This document shows positions 53,881 through 62,526 of a stretch of 64,000 nt of DNA, one piece after another. Every line of letters begins with the position of its first letter. The stretch's first letter is position 1. The DNA is taken from assembly GCF_015207825.1 (NCBI RefSeq), contig NZ_JADEWC010000007.1, positions 1 through 64,000 on the forward strand, read 5' to 3'. Under the pieces are notes generated by a model. The model was not told the DNA's origin and made no database searches. It was given only the letters and a program-made list of their open reading frames with translations. The position numbers and the translations under genes were made by a program. Source of the DNA: Cyanobacterium stanieri LEGE 03274 (GTDB taxonomy: Bacteria; Cyanobacteriota; Cyanobacteriia; Cyanobacteriales; Cyanobacteriaceae).

Positions 53881-53912
53881 TGAGGGAGATGAGGAGTGAG
53901 GGAGATGGGGAG
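53881..53912. repeat. 16-bp purine-rich tandem repeat, two units
   Basis: TGAGGGAGATGAGGAG followed by TGAGGGAGATGGGGAG, directly between kaiC and the Ycf45-type gene. Its complement is of the same CT-rich family as the three-unit array at 41707-41754. A CAATTGTCCATTGTTAATT run follows at 53938-53956. Confidence 0.75.
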
Positions 53913-54014
53913 TGACAATAGTTTAATTATCCATGGTCAATTGTCCATTGTTAATTCTGCCTAAATCAGAAACCATGTCTCAAGTCAATAACGCCCTATA
54001 TCCTTAGCCTGTGA

Positions 54015-55574
54015 TTAATCCTGAGTTTTATCCTTTACCCCCTTAACAATACGAGATAACTCAGTTTTTTCATCCACACTAATGCGACTAGGAGAACCAC
54101 TAATAATCCTCTCATAATTGCGGAAAGAATCCTTAATCTGAGGGCCTTCCCTACTGATACTATATTCCCTAATACCCTTATCATGCCAGGAACCGCGCAT
54201 CTTAAACACATTAATCGCCCTCGACATTTCCCCTCTAATTTCCACATACTGCAACATCAAAATCGTATCGGTAATAGTCGAAATGTGGGATTCAGTAATA
54301 GAGTGCGCTCCCATAAACTGATCCGTTGTATTAGTAAAGAAACCCGTTATTTCCTCTTGTTTTGCATAACCCGTCACCCCAATCACAAATTGACGGAAAG
54401 CATTATTGGTAACCCCCCGAGCCAAGGCCGAAAGGGAATCAATGGCAATACGACTGGGTTTAAACTCCGCAATCTCAGATTTAATCATCTGTAAATGATC
54501 CTCTAAACCAGCAGACTCAGGATAAGAACACAATAACTTTAACAAACCCTTACGCTCCATATCCTCAAAATCAATGCCCCAAGAAGAAGCATTACGAGAT
54601 AATTGCGCCCTAGACTCCTCATAGGCAAACAAGATCGCCCTTTCTCCCTGACGACAACCTTCCTCCAAAAACTTACTAACCAAGAGAGTTTTACCCGTAC
54701 CCGTCGCCCCTGTGGCGAGGATAATTGAATCTTTGAAGAAACCACCTCCGCACATTTCATCAAGGGTTTTAATACCAGAAGAACTACGGGCATTGGAGGA
54801 ACGCTGGGTAAGTTGCATCGCTCCCAAGGGAAAGATATTAATACCATCCCCTGTAATGGTAAAAGGATATTCCCCTTTCATGTGGGTAGTACCACGCAAC
54901 TTCAAAATTTCTACGGTGCGTCTTCTTCTTTCTCCTTCTAAAACGTTACGCACAATCACCACGTTATCGGAAACAAATTCTTCTACCCCAAATCGTGCCA
55001 CAGGACCATATTCTTCGATCCTTTCGGTGGTCATAATGGATGTAACTTCAAGATGTTTTAATCTTGCCACAAGGCGAAAAATTTCCCTACGTACCACAGA
55101 GGCTGCGTCATATTGTTGAAAAACAGCGGTGACGGAGTCAATGGAAACTAATTTGGCTTTGTATTTATTAACGGCGTATTGAATTCTTTCAATGAGGGCA
55201 GATAGGTCAAAGTTTCCCACCACTTCTTGTCCTTCGGGATCTGGGGATGCGTCTAGGATGAACAGTTTTCCTTGATCGATGAGATTTTGTAAGTCCCAAC
55301 CAAAACTGTAGGCGTTTTGGATAATATCGTTGGGGGATTCTTCAAAGGTGACGAATAAACCGGGGCAGTCGAAATGTTTGATACCGTTGTAGAGAAATTG
55401 AATTGCTAGAAGGGTTTTGCCTGTGCCTGATGTCCCACTCACTAGGGTTGTTCGGGCAATGGGTAAACCACCGTGGCTAATTTCGTCAAATCCTTCGATC
55501 ATGGTGCGTCTTTTTTTGACACCTTTTGCCCTTAATTCTTCTTTTCTTTCTTTACTTATAAATTCTTTAGACAT
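54015..55574 (-). CDS. kaiC: circadian clock ATPase/kinase KaiC
   Basis: A 519-residue double RecA-like protein. CI Walker A is SGTSGTGKTLLAIQFL and CII Walker A is GATGTGKTLLVSKF. The CI catalytic Glu pair follows in TFEESPNDI, and the CII equivalent in AYEESRAQL. The CII phosphorylation sites Ser431-Thr432 are present in HISTITDTI, and the A-loop and C-terminal tail for KaiA binding end the protein (SGSPSRISVDEKTELSRI). Length and residues fit the canonical KaiC1 of the KaiA-dependent oscillator. It is third in the kaiABC operon, 89 bp after kaiB. All core residues look intact. Confidence 0.97.
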   Translation of the reverse strand: MSKEFISKERKEELRAKGVKKRRTMIEGFDEISHGGLPIARTTLVSGTSGTGKTLLAIQFLYNGIKHFDCPGLFVTFEESPNDIIQNAYSFGWDLQNLIDQGKLFILDASPDPEGQEVVGNFDLSALIERIQYAVNKYKAKLVSIDSVTAVFQQYDAASVVRREIFRLVARLKHLEVTSIMTTERIEEYGPVARFGVEEFVSDNVVIVRNVLEGERRRRTVEILKLRGTTHMKGEYPFTITGDGINIFPLGAMQLTQRSSNARSSSGIKTLDEMCGGGFFKDSIILATGATGTGKTLLVSKFLEEGCRQGERAILFAYEESRAQLSRNASSWGIDFEDMERKGLLKLLCSYPESAGLEDHLQMIKSEIAEFKPSRIAIDSLSALARGVTNNAFRQFVIGVTGYAKQEEITGFFTNTTDQFMGAHSITESHISTITDTILMLQYVEIRGEMSRAINVFKMRGSWHDKGIREYSISREGPQIKDSFRNYERIISGSPSRISVDEKTELSRIVKGVKDKTQD

Positions 55575-55663
55575 TGTTAATATTAAGTGAATTTAAAAAA
55601 AATATTTAAAAAAAATGTTATTTAAAATTATTATTTATCTAATTATTCATAAAAGATCATAAC

Positions 55664-55969
55664 TTATTCTCGATCTTTGATTTCTTCATAGAGTAAATCT
55701 AAACCAATTAAAACTTTTTCTCTATCGGATAAATCCCCAATAATTTTCCTTACAGGGGGTGGTAAAACCTTAGAAAGAGTGGGAGTTGCCAAAATTTTAT
55801 CTTCTTCTGCTAATTGCGGATTTTTAAGAACATCAATCACTTTCAGGGCATATACCCCTTTAAATTCTTCTTCTAAAATGGTTTTTAATGTTTTTAATGC
55901 CCTTACGGAATTGGGGGTATTTCCTGCTACGTATAATTTAAGGACATAGGTTTTTCTTAGGGGACTCAT
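55664..55969 (-). CDS. kaiB: circadian clock protein KaiB
   Basis: A 101-residue thioredoxin-like fold-switching protein. The start [20 protein letters not shown] and the block [20 protein letters not shown] are essentially those of Synechococcus KaiB, as is [20 protein letters not shown]. In the fold-switched state it binds KaiC CI and then sequesters KaiA and recruits CikA and SasA. It lies 44 bp after kaiA. The short acidic tail ends EIKDRE. Confidence 0.97.
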   Translation of the reverse strand: MSPLRKTYVLKLYVAGNTPNSVRALKTLKTILEEEFKGVYALKVIDVLKNPQLAEEDKILATPTLSKVLPPPVRKIIGDLSDREKVLIGLDLLYEEIKDRE

Positions 55970-56013
55970 ATAATTTTTTTTATCAGCTTTTAACTAAAGT
56001 TTATTTTACTATT

Positions 56014-56964
56014 TTAGTCCACTGGAAACAATACCTCGAAAGGTAAATCTTCCCGGGGAATTGAGCGCCGATACATCTCGCAAAGATGGGCAATTATATC
56101 AATTAAAGCGAGACGATAATCTAATAATACTTCTTCGTTTCGTCCTTCTAGTTTCAGTTGTTGGGCAAATTCATCCATTAATTCCATGTGAATTTCGAGG
56201 ATTTGTGATACGGATAAATCTGCAAAAAAACATTGATTAACGAATTGATCTATTAGTTGATTTACTTCGTTTTCTTCGCCAAAATAAAGGATGATCACTT
56301 CTCTATATTGACTAGCTAATTGTCCTAGACATTCTTGACGTTCTTCGGGGGTTAAATTACGATAAAAGTATTCTGGATTACGGTTGTAATAAATCCCTAG
56401 GTATCCTAGCCTTTCTTTGAGTTTTGAGGCTAATCTTCTTTGTTGTAGTAGTAGAAAGTTTTGTCTTTCTTCGCTTTTTGGGGGGGGGCTGGTTTGTTTT
56501 TCACTGACAGCGCAACTGGGGGCGAGGTAGAGGAATTGGGTGATGGCTTTATCTACATGGATGGTGATGTTTTTGATTTGTTCTGGTTTAATTTTGATTT
56601 CACCGACATGATAAATGATGGAGAGGTTTTGTTTGGGGGGAATTTCTTGGGTTAAGTCTGTTTGATATTCGGCTTCTTCGATGGGGTAGTCTGGTGATTC
56701 GATGATAACGGCGGGTAGTAGTAGCCCTTCTTCATAGAGGTTATTAATGATGTGGTGGCTAGTATCGTTGTATAGGATAACGAGACAGTCTATTTTTTCT
56801 TTATTTTCAATAATGAAGTGGTTAAATTCGGTGTCGGATTCTATGATATGGAGGTAGTGGCGATCGCTCGATTCAACTACACCATCATCCTTGAGCCATT
56901 TTGTAACGGACTCACTGACGGCGGAATCTGGGGCAAAAATACAGATATATAATCGAGAAGACAA
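56014..56964 (-). CDS. kaiA: circadian clock protein KaiA
   Basis: A 316-residue full-length KaiA. A degenerate receiver-like N-terminal domain covers about 1-135 (YICIFAPDSAVSESVTKWL, CLVILYNDTS). The linker is variable, and the C-terminal KaiC-activating four-helix domain is at about 175-305: RRLASKLKERLGYLGIYYNR, LTPEERQECLGQLASQYREV, FFADLSVSQILEIHMELMDEF and HLCEMYRRSIPREDLPFEVLF. The reading frame has an in-frame TAA three codons upstream, so the start is TTG at 56964. The next ATG would remove the first strand. kaiA is the first gene of kaiABC; its promoter lies in the 57-kb gap that carries repeats. Confidence 0.95.
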   Translation of the reverse strand: MSSRLYICIFAPDSAVSESVTKWLKDDGVVESSDRHYLHIIESDTEFNHFIIENKEKIDCLVILYNDTSHHIINNLYEEGLLLPAVIIESPDYPIEEAEYQTDLTQEIPPKQNLSIIYHVGEIKIKPEQIKNITIHVDKAITQFLYLAPSCAVSEKQTSPPPKSEERQNFLLLQQRRLASKLKERLGYLGIYYNRNPEYFYRNLTPEERQECLGQLASQYREVIILYFGEENEVNQLIDQFVNQCFFADLSVSQILEIHMELMDEFAQQLKLEGRNEEVLLDYRLALIDIIAHLCEMYRRSIPREDLPFEVLFPVD

Positions 56965-57081
56965 AGGATTTTAAGGGGTAAACGGATTAATAATTATAAT
57001 ACTTTACCTATATGGTAGCTTGAGAATTGATTAATAATCAATGGAAACAAAAAATAGTTTCATCTAGTGGTTAACATTCAA

Positions 57082-57172
57082 TAACCTTTGTTCGGGATTT
57101 GTCAGTATGATCTTAGCTTACAGGTTGCAGGTGGTAGATACGTACCATCGTACGTCCGTACAGGTTTAAAAT
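57082..57172. repeat. TAACCT..GTCAGTATG plus CGTAC palindrome element, copy 2
   Basis: TAACCTTTGTTCGGGATTTG..GTATG spans 57082-57109, with the same length as at 5135-5162. An inserted stretch holding CAGGTTGCAGGT follows, then ACGTAC-CATC-GTACGT at 57140-57155 and CCGTACAGGTT. As at 5 kb, a paired-hairpin copy is next to it. Confidence 0.7.
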
Positions 57173-57252
57173 ACGAGCAACCTTATCAGTTTATTTTAAA
57201 GAACCAAATACCAAAAAATTTATTAATACTAAATCCGATTTTATAATCACTG

Positions 57253-57302
57253 GCCTTGCAATAAATTACAAGGCTAACAATTGAGCGTTCAATAAATTGA
57301 AC
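57253..57302 (-). repeat. paired-hairpin dispersed repeat, copy G
   Basis: CCTTGCAAT-AA-ATTACAAGG stem at 57253-57274, spacer TAACAATTGAGC, and GTTCAAT-AA-ATTGAAC at 57287-57302. Both hairpins are intact and the orientation is inverted. It lies between kaiA and fabD. Confidence 0.85.
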
Positions 57303-57415
57303 TAAGATGTACTTTGATTGACTGATTCAGTATAAAATACAGTTTCGGTAAATTCTTGAGCCTAACACCTGATACCTTGACAAGACTATAAAACTTTATC
57401 CCGACCTCAAATTAC

Positions 57416-58279
57416 TTACCCTGATATATTAGTTAAATTAAGTTCTTTATTGGTGCGTTTTATTAATCCTGTGAGGACTTTACCCGGGCCTACTTCCACT
57501 ACGTCGGTGATACCATGGTGAGGGAAATTTAACATGATTTCTCGCCAGCGCACCCCCCCCGTCATTTGGGCAATTAGTCTTTGTTTAATTTCTGGGGCTG
57601 AGGTACTAGGTATGGGGTCAACATTAGACATAATAGGGGTTGTGGCATCATTAAAGGTAATGGTATCTAAAACTTGAACAAATTCTGTGGCAGCCGATGC
57701 CATGAAGGGGGAATGAAATGCGCCTGAAACGTTGAGTTCAACTGCTTTTTTAGCTTGTACCTGTTCTAATACTTGGTCAATGGCTTCTGGTTTACCTGAG
57801 ATGACTACTTGTCCTTCGCTGTTATCGTTGGCAATGACCACATCAGGATTAGAGGCGATCGCACCTTCTAATATATCACGATCAAACTTCATTAAAGCTA
57901 CCATCTTACCACCCTGGGCGGTACTCATCAATTCGGCACGACGTTTAACCAATTGTAATCCTTGGGCAAAATCATAAACCCCCGCCGCATAAAGGGCAAC
58001 ATATTCCCCTAAACTATGTCCTGCCACCAAGTCGGGTTGTTTGCCTTCTTGTTTTTGTAAATCTACTAAAATACATTCTACGGTATATAAACAGGGTTGA
58101 GTATAAATTGTTTGAGAAAGTCTTTCATCCCCCGCCTCACACACCTCTAACACTGACCAACCAAGGATTTCTTGGGCTTGGGCAAATTTTTGTTTACCGA
58201 TTACCGTCTCATTTAAAGATAAACCCATACCCTGAGTTTGTGAACCTTGTCCTGGAAATACCCATGCGATTTTTGTCAT
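57416..58279 (-). CDS. fabD: malonyl-CoA:ACP transacylase
   Basis: A 287-residue FabD. It starts with IAWVFPGQGSQTQGMG, and the catalytic Ser lies in VAGHSLGEYVALYAAG near residue 92. The catalytic His is in NVSGAFHSPFM near 200, and a late VVEVGPGKVLTGL block closes the fold. It loads malonyl groups on acyl carrier protein for fatty acid synthesis. No other fab gene is adjacent. It is on the same strand as kaiABC but separated by a 451-bp repeat-bearing gap, so it is not part of that operon. Confidence 0.94.
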   Translation of the reverse strand: MTKIAWVFPGQGSQTQGMGLSLNETVIGKQKFAQAQEILGWSVLEVCEAGDERLSQTIYTQPCLYTVECILVDLQKQEGKQPDLVAGHSLGEYVALYAAGVYDFAQGLQLVKRRAELMSTAQGGKMVALMKFDRDILEGAIASNPDVVIANDNSEGQVVISGKPEAIDQVLEQVQAKKAVELNVSGAFHSPFMASAATEFVQVLDTITFNDATTPIMSNVDPIPSTSAPEIKQRLIAQMTGGVRWREIMLNFPHHGITDVVEVGPGKVLTGLIKRTNKELNLTNISG

Positions 58280-58398
58280 TTTATATACTTTTTTTTATAA
58301 CTGTATCGCTGTGACATTATAGTTCAAACCAGGGAACAAAGTTAAGCATCAAGACTAAATTGAGATAACCTTAGACTGTAAAGAACAATATTTAACAG

Positions 58399-59148
58399 AT
58401 GAATTTACAAAATCAATTTAATAATCCTGTCTCTATTAAAATTCCTCAACAAATAGAAGAAGTAACCCTCGGTATTGCCATCCAAAACTTTAACCCTACC
58501 ATGGTAAGTCCCGAATTTTTACAGATGGGGGGTATCATTCCTTCAGATTGGGAAGTTGCTCAAAAACCTGTCGTTTCGGCTAACGGCACTCAGATTATGT
58601 ATAAGAATGGATTAAAAATTATCGCTCAACGGGGTTTAATTAATTTTATTGAAGGTTTGGCCAATAAAGATTCTAACAATTTGAGTTTTGCTAAGGTTGC
58701 CATGGACTATGTGAAAAAATTATCTAATGCCCAATATCAGGGTTTGAGTATTTCTCCTAAAATAATTGTTCCTTTGTCGGGGGATGAGGGCGCTGGGAGA
58801 AGATTAATTAATCAAGAGTTTCTCAAACAGGGCAATTGGTCACAGTTTGAAGGGGTTGAACCTCAAGCGGCTCTCAATTTATTTTATAATTTGCCTGAAT
58901 ATAGTTTGGCGGTGAATATTAATCCTGCTAGGTTACAACAGTCGAATAATACCGTCATTGCGGCCATTCTATTTGCGGGAAATTTTACCTATAAGTTTGA
59001 CCAAATCCAGGGGGCTGATAATCAGTTAAATATGATGATGGATAAGATTAATGGGTGGCAAGATAATTTAAATACTTTTCGGGTGTTGGTGAATGAAAAA
59101 TTTTTACACCAGGCGATTTCTTATCAAGAAAGTCTTTTTGATAACTAA
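58399..59148 (+). CDS. conserved hypothetical protein
   Basis: A 249-residue soluble protein with no signal peptide. Segments that look ordered are QIEEVTLGIAIQNFNPTMV, FLQMGGIIPSDWEVAQKP, GLKIIAQRGLINFIEGLA and LFYNLPEYSLAVNINPA. It resembles a duplicated alpha/beta chain with little charge. I do not recognise the family. It is divergent from fabD and precedes the carotenoid gene by 168 bp on the same strand. Confidence 0.7.
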   Translation: MNLQNQFNNPVSIKIPQQIEEVTLGIAIQNFNPTMVSPEFLQMGGIIPSDWEVAQKPVVSANGTQIMYKNGLKIIAQRGLINFIEGLANKDSNNLSFAKVAMDYVKKLSNAQYQGLSISPKIIVPLSGDEGAGRRLINQEFLKQGNWSQFEGVEPQAALNLFYNLPEYSLAVNINPARLQQSNNTVIAAILFAGNFTYKFDQIQGADNQLNMMMDKINGWQDNLNTFRVLVNEKFLHQAISYQESLFDN

Positions 59149-59316
59149 AGCTGTCGAAAAATAATGCATTGCTTAATCATGATATTAAATATGATTGAAT
59201 GATCCTAGTGTTTTATCCCAATATAAGGTTTTGAGTAAATCCGCAGACGGTGATTAAGTTTGATGGTTAATTGTTTATAATATGTAAAGAAAAGTTAAGA
59301 GTATGATAAAAAAAGA

Positions 59317-60750
59317 ATGCGAGTTGCCATCGTCGGTGCTGGATTAGCAGGATTAGCCACAGCCATTGATTTAGTTGATGCGGGTTGTGAGGTAGAAATT
59401 TTTGAATCCCGTCCTTTTGTGGGGGGCAAGGTTGGTAGTTGGGTTGATAAGGATGGTAATCACATTGAGATGGGGTTACACGTCTTTTTTGGTTGTTACT
59501 ACAATCTTTTTGCTCTTATGGAAAAGGTAGGGGCGATCGATAATTTACGTTTAAAACAACACACTCACACTTTCATTAATGAGGGTGGTAGGGTAGGAGA
59601 GCTTGACTTTCGCTTTATCACAGGCGCTCCTTTTAATGGTTTAAAAGCCTTTTTTACCACTTCTCAGCTTTCGGCGGTGGATAAGGTTGCTAATTCTTTA
59701 GCCCTTGGCACTAGCCCCATTGTGAGAGGGTTAGTGGATTTTGAGGGAGCAATGCGAGATATTCGCAAGTTAGATAAGGTTAGCTTTGCCGATTGGTTTA
59801 GAAGCCATGGGGGAAATCAAGGCAGTTTGGATAAGATGTGGAATCCCATTGCCTATGCTTTGGGTTTTATTGATACTGAAAATATTTCTGCCCGTTGTAT
59901 GTTAACGATTTTCCAATTTTTTGCGGCGAAAACGGAGGCTTCTGTTTTAAGAATGTTGGAAGGCTCTCCCCATGAATATTTACATAAACCCATCGTTAAT
60001 TATTTGGAGGAAAGGGGAGTTAAGATTCACACTCGCCGCCGGGTAAGGGAAATTCAGTATGAGGAAAATGGTAAGGCTCAGGTTACGGGGTTATTGATTG
60101 CTGATGGGGAAAGTGAGGAGTTGATAACGGCGGATAAATATGTCTGTGCTTGTGATGTGCCTGGGATTCAAAGATTATTACCTGAGGGGTGGCGCAAGTG
60201 GTCTGAGTTTGATAATATCTACAAGCTAGATGCTGTGCCTGTGGCTACGGTGCAGTTACGTTTTGATGGCTGGGTAACGGAGTTAAATGATCCTCAAAAA
60301 CGTAGTCAGTTGGAAAAAGCTGAGGGTATTGATAATTTACTTTATACGGCGGATGCTGATTTTTCTTGTTTTTCTGATTTGGCTTTGTCTAGCCCCGGGG
60401 ATTATTATCGAGAGGGTGAGGGTTCTTTGTTACAGTTGGTGTTAACCCCCGGAGATCCTTTTATTAAGGAAAGTAATGAAAAGATTGCTCACCATGTATT
60501 AGATCAGGTACATAGGTTATTTCCTTCTTCTCGGGAGTTGAATATGACTTGGTTTAGTGTGGTGAAGTTGGCTCAATCTTTATATCGTGAAGCACCTGGG
60601 ATGGATGTTTATCGTCCTGCTCAAAAGACTCCCATTGATAATTTTTTCCTTGCGGGTAGTTATACTCAACAGGATTATATTGATAGTATGGAGGGGGCTA
60701 CTATTTCTGGAAGACAGGCGGCCGAGGCGGTTTTGGCTTCTAAGGGATAG
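59317..60750 (+). CDS. zds: 9,9'-di-cis-zeta-carotene desaturase
   Basis: A 477-residue FAD amine-oxidase-type desaturase (CrtQ). It makes lycopene-type precursors from zeta-carotene in carotenoid synthesis at the membrane. The dinucleotide motif [21 protein letters not shown] starts the protein, with [14 protein letters not shown] following. [14 protein letters not shown] and [18 protein letters not shown] are specific to the ZDS group rather than phytoene desaturase. The end [21 protein letters not shown] is the FAD C-motif. The ATG at 59317 leaves three residues before the Rossmann fold. Confidence 0.93.
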   Translation: MRVAIVGAGLAGLATAIDLVDAGCEVEIFESRPFVGGKVGSWVDKDGNHIEMGLHVFFGCYYNLFALMEKVGAIDNLRLKQHTHTFINEGGRVGELDFRFITGAPFNGLKAFFTTSQLSAVDKVANSLALGTSPIVRGLVDFEGAMRDIRKLDKVSFADWFRSHGGNQGSLDKMWNPIAYALGFIDTENISARCMLTIFQFFAAKTEASVLRMLEGSPHEYLHKPIVNYLEERGVKIHTRRRVREIQYEENGKAQVTGLLIADGESEELITADKYVCACDVPGIQRLLPEGWRKWSEFDNIYKLDAVPVATVQLRFDGWVTELNDPQKRSQLEKAEGIDNLLYTADADFSCFSDLALSSPGDYYREGEGSLLQLVLTPGDPFIKESNEKIAHHVLDQVHRLFPSSRELNMTWFSVVKLAQSLYREAPGMDVYRPAQKTPIDNFFLAGSYTQQDYIDSMEGATISGRQAAEAVLASKG

Positions 60751-60822
60751 ATTGATTTTTGCTGATTTTCCTCCCTTTGATAGGGGGGATATTTTTTTTA
60801 GTTTTTTGGTGAGGATTTGGCG

Positions 60823-60990
60823 ATGATTAAGGAAAGGGATAAGTATGCGATTTTTTTGGGGATTTTTATTGTTTTAGGGGCGATCGCCCAAAGATATTCT
60901 TTGATGTTGCCCCAGTTTTGGGATGTGACGATTACTGCTCTTACTAGCTTTTATTTGGGTTACTTAATAAAAAAAAGTATTGCTAAATAG
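60823..60990 (+). CDS. small two-helix membrane protein
   Basis: A 55-residue open frame from ATG 60823 to TAG 60990, preceded by GAGG at a suitable distance. The product has two hydrophobic stretches, AIFLGIFIVLGAIAQ and VTITALTSFYLGYLI, with a basic KKSIAK tail. It lies 72 bp after zds on the same strand and may be read with it. A HIP1 site encodes the AIA in the first helix, in the same TTTAGGGGCGATCGCCC context as twice at 24.3 kb. No homologue is known to me. Confidence 0.55.
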   Translation: MIKERDKYAIFLGIFIVLGAIAQRYSLMLPQFWDVTITALTSFYLGYLIKKSIAK

Positions 60991-61034
60991 GATCTGATTA
61001 AAAATTGGGTCAGTAGCGTTAATTAATAATAATA

Positions 61035-62174
61035 TTAACCATTATTTAATCCCTGCCAAATTTTGTTATATTTAGCCATAACCACCTCAGATAAAGGCTC
61101 AATAAAATCACTTTTTGCAAAAACTTCTTGACTCATGGTTAACCTATTTTCTGCATTCTCTCCAGACAAAAGAGGGGAATTACCTTTAGTAAAAAAATTA
61201 ATTCTGGTGGCTGAATCTTCTTGCCAACAATAATTTATCCAACGATATATTTCCGTTAATTTTTCCTCATTAATATTACTTTCATAGGGATTAACCCACA
61301 CATCAGCCCAAATACTTGTACCCGATTGGGGGATAATAGCTTTAATATTTCGATGTTGTTCTAATATGGGTAAAATATCCGTTGACCAACCCACCGCTAA
61401 CCACGTATCACCATTAATTAATGGTTGTAAATAATTCGTAGAATTGTAAAACTTTACTTGATTATTAAGGGTAATTAATTCTTGCTTAAGATCACTGATT
61501 TCCTCAATATTTTCTGTATTGTAAGAATAACCCATTTTTTTGAGAATTAAACCAATTATTTCCCTAGGTTGATTTAATAAAGAAATTTGATTTTTTAACT
61601 CAATACGCCATAAATCAGTCCAGTCTTGGGGGGTAAAGCCAAAAGGTGCAAGTTTATCTTCTCGATAGGCAATCATGGTATAACCCCAACGATAGGGAGC
61701 GCCCCATATTTGTCCATTAGAATCTATGTTACCTTGTTGATTACGGGTTACTAAGTTTTGAAATCTGGGGGGAATTCTATCCCAATTAGTTAAATTATCT
61801 TGATTGAGAGGTTTAATCAGATTTTCTTTAATGGCTAGAGATAACCAATAGTTTCCCAGAGTCACTATATCCGCTTTTTTTATCTCCGATGATGTAAAAG
61901 GAAGGGAGGGTAATTGTAACCCTGATTCTGGTTTGGAAGGGGGATTTTTTCCTTGCCATTTTTGTAGTAATTTATATATTTCCCCGAGGTTTGTTTGGGG
62001 CTTAAAGTTAATATTTTTACCCTGATTTAATTCTTGATTGAAAGCGGTAATTAGTTGCACAGGAATAGAACCTTGAAGCAATAATATTGTTAGGTCATAA
62101 TTTTGTTGACAACCTCCCATTAAACTACTCAAAGTAAGGGCAGTGCTAGTAAGAATAAAGGATCTACGGTTCAT
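61035..62174 (-). CDS. Tat-type lipoprotein, ABC-transporter substrate-binding protein
   Basis: A 379-residue periplasmic binding protein. The N-terminus NRRSFILTSTALTLSSLMGGC has a twin-arginine start and a lipobox ending in the Cys at residue 22, so a Tat-exported lipoprotein is likely. The fold blocks (LTILLLQGSIPVQLITAFN, ADIVTLGNYWLSLAIKENL, WGAPYRWGYTMIAYREDKLAPFG, WLAVGWSTDILPIL) are of the PotD/spermidine-putrescine or Fe3+ type. No permease or ATPase gene accompanies it here. The substrate cannot be read from the sequence. Confidence 0.85.
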   Translation of the reverse strand: MNRRSFILTSTALTLSSLMGGCQQNYDLTILLLQGSIPVQLITAFNQELNQGKNINFKPQTNLGEIYKLLQKWQGKNPPSKPESGLQLPSLPFTSSEIKKADIVTLGNYWLSLAIKENLIKPLNQDNLTNWDRIPPRFQNLVTRNQQGNIDSNGQIWGAPYRWGYTMIAYREDKLAPFGFTPQDWTDLWRIELKNQISLLNQPREIIGLILKKMGYSYNTENIEEISDLKQELITLNNQVKFYNSTNYLQPLINGDTWLAVGWSTDILPILEQHRNIKAIIPQSGTSIWADVWVNPYESNINEEKLTEIYRWINYCWQEDSATRINFFTKGNSPLLSGENAENRLTMSQEVFAKSDFIEPLSEVVMAKYNKIWQGLNNG

Positions 62175-62526
62175 GATTATCTATGATTTCGCCTTTTTAT
62201 GATAATTTTTAGTGAAATTTGATTAGATTTTGTCTGAGATATTGGACGGAAGTTTAAGATTAATTTAGGCTAAAATTGACTAAATATTAAGCTCTGAGGG
62301 AATTGTTAAATTAATCAGGAATAATAAGACTATTTTAGAAAATGATCTTAGGATAGTTACCAGAGATTATTTTCTAGCTTGTGTGCCTAAACATTTTATC
62401 TGAATATGAACGCTATTTTCGGAGTTACAGGGCCTAATCATTAGCAAGTTTTCATGGGGTTGCCCTGAGTAAATATTTTCAGAAAAATAAAGCAAAAACA
62501 GCACTATATATCAAGATATTGAACTT
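62175..62526. other. 352-bp intergenic region, no feature seen
   Basis: AT-rich spacer between two divergent genes. I see no gene, no copy of the repeat families named above and no clear hairpin. Promoters for both genes must be here but could not be assigned. Confidence 0.4.

Larger units (their letters stand above)
56965..57415. other. 451-bp kaiA upstream region, repeat-bearing
   Basis: The gap before kaiA has no gene. It contains the second TAACCT..GTCAGTATG/CGTAC element (57082-57172), paired-hairpin copy G (57253-57302), and at 57376-57410 a CAAGACTATAAAACTTTATCCCGACCTCAAAT element, the reverse of the TCTGAGTT..TATAGTCTTGTAA type. The kaiA promoter should be within the first 100-150 bp; I could not assign boxes. 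Confidence 0.5.

Noticed and set aside
61035-62174. A complete polyamine ABC transporter
   Set aside because: Only the binding protein is present; no permease or ATPase gene is adjacent.
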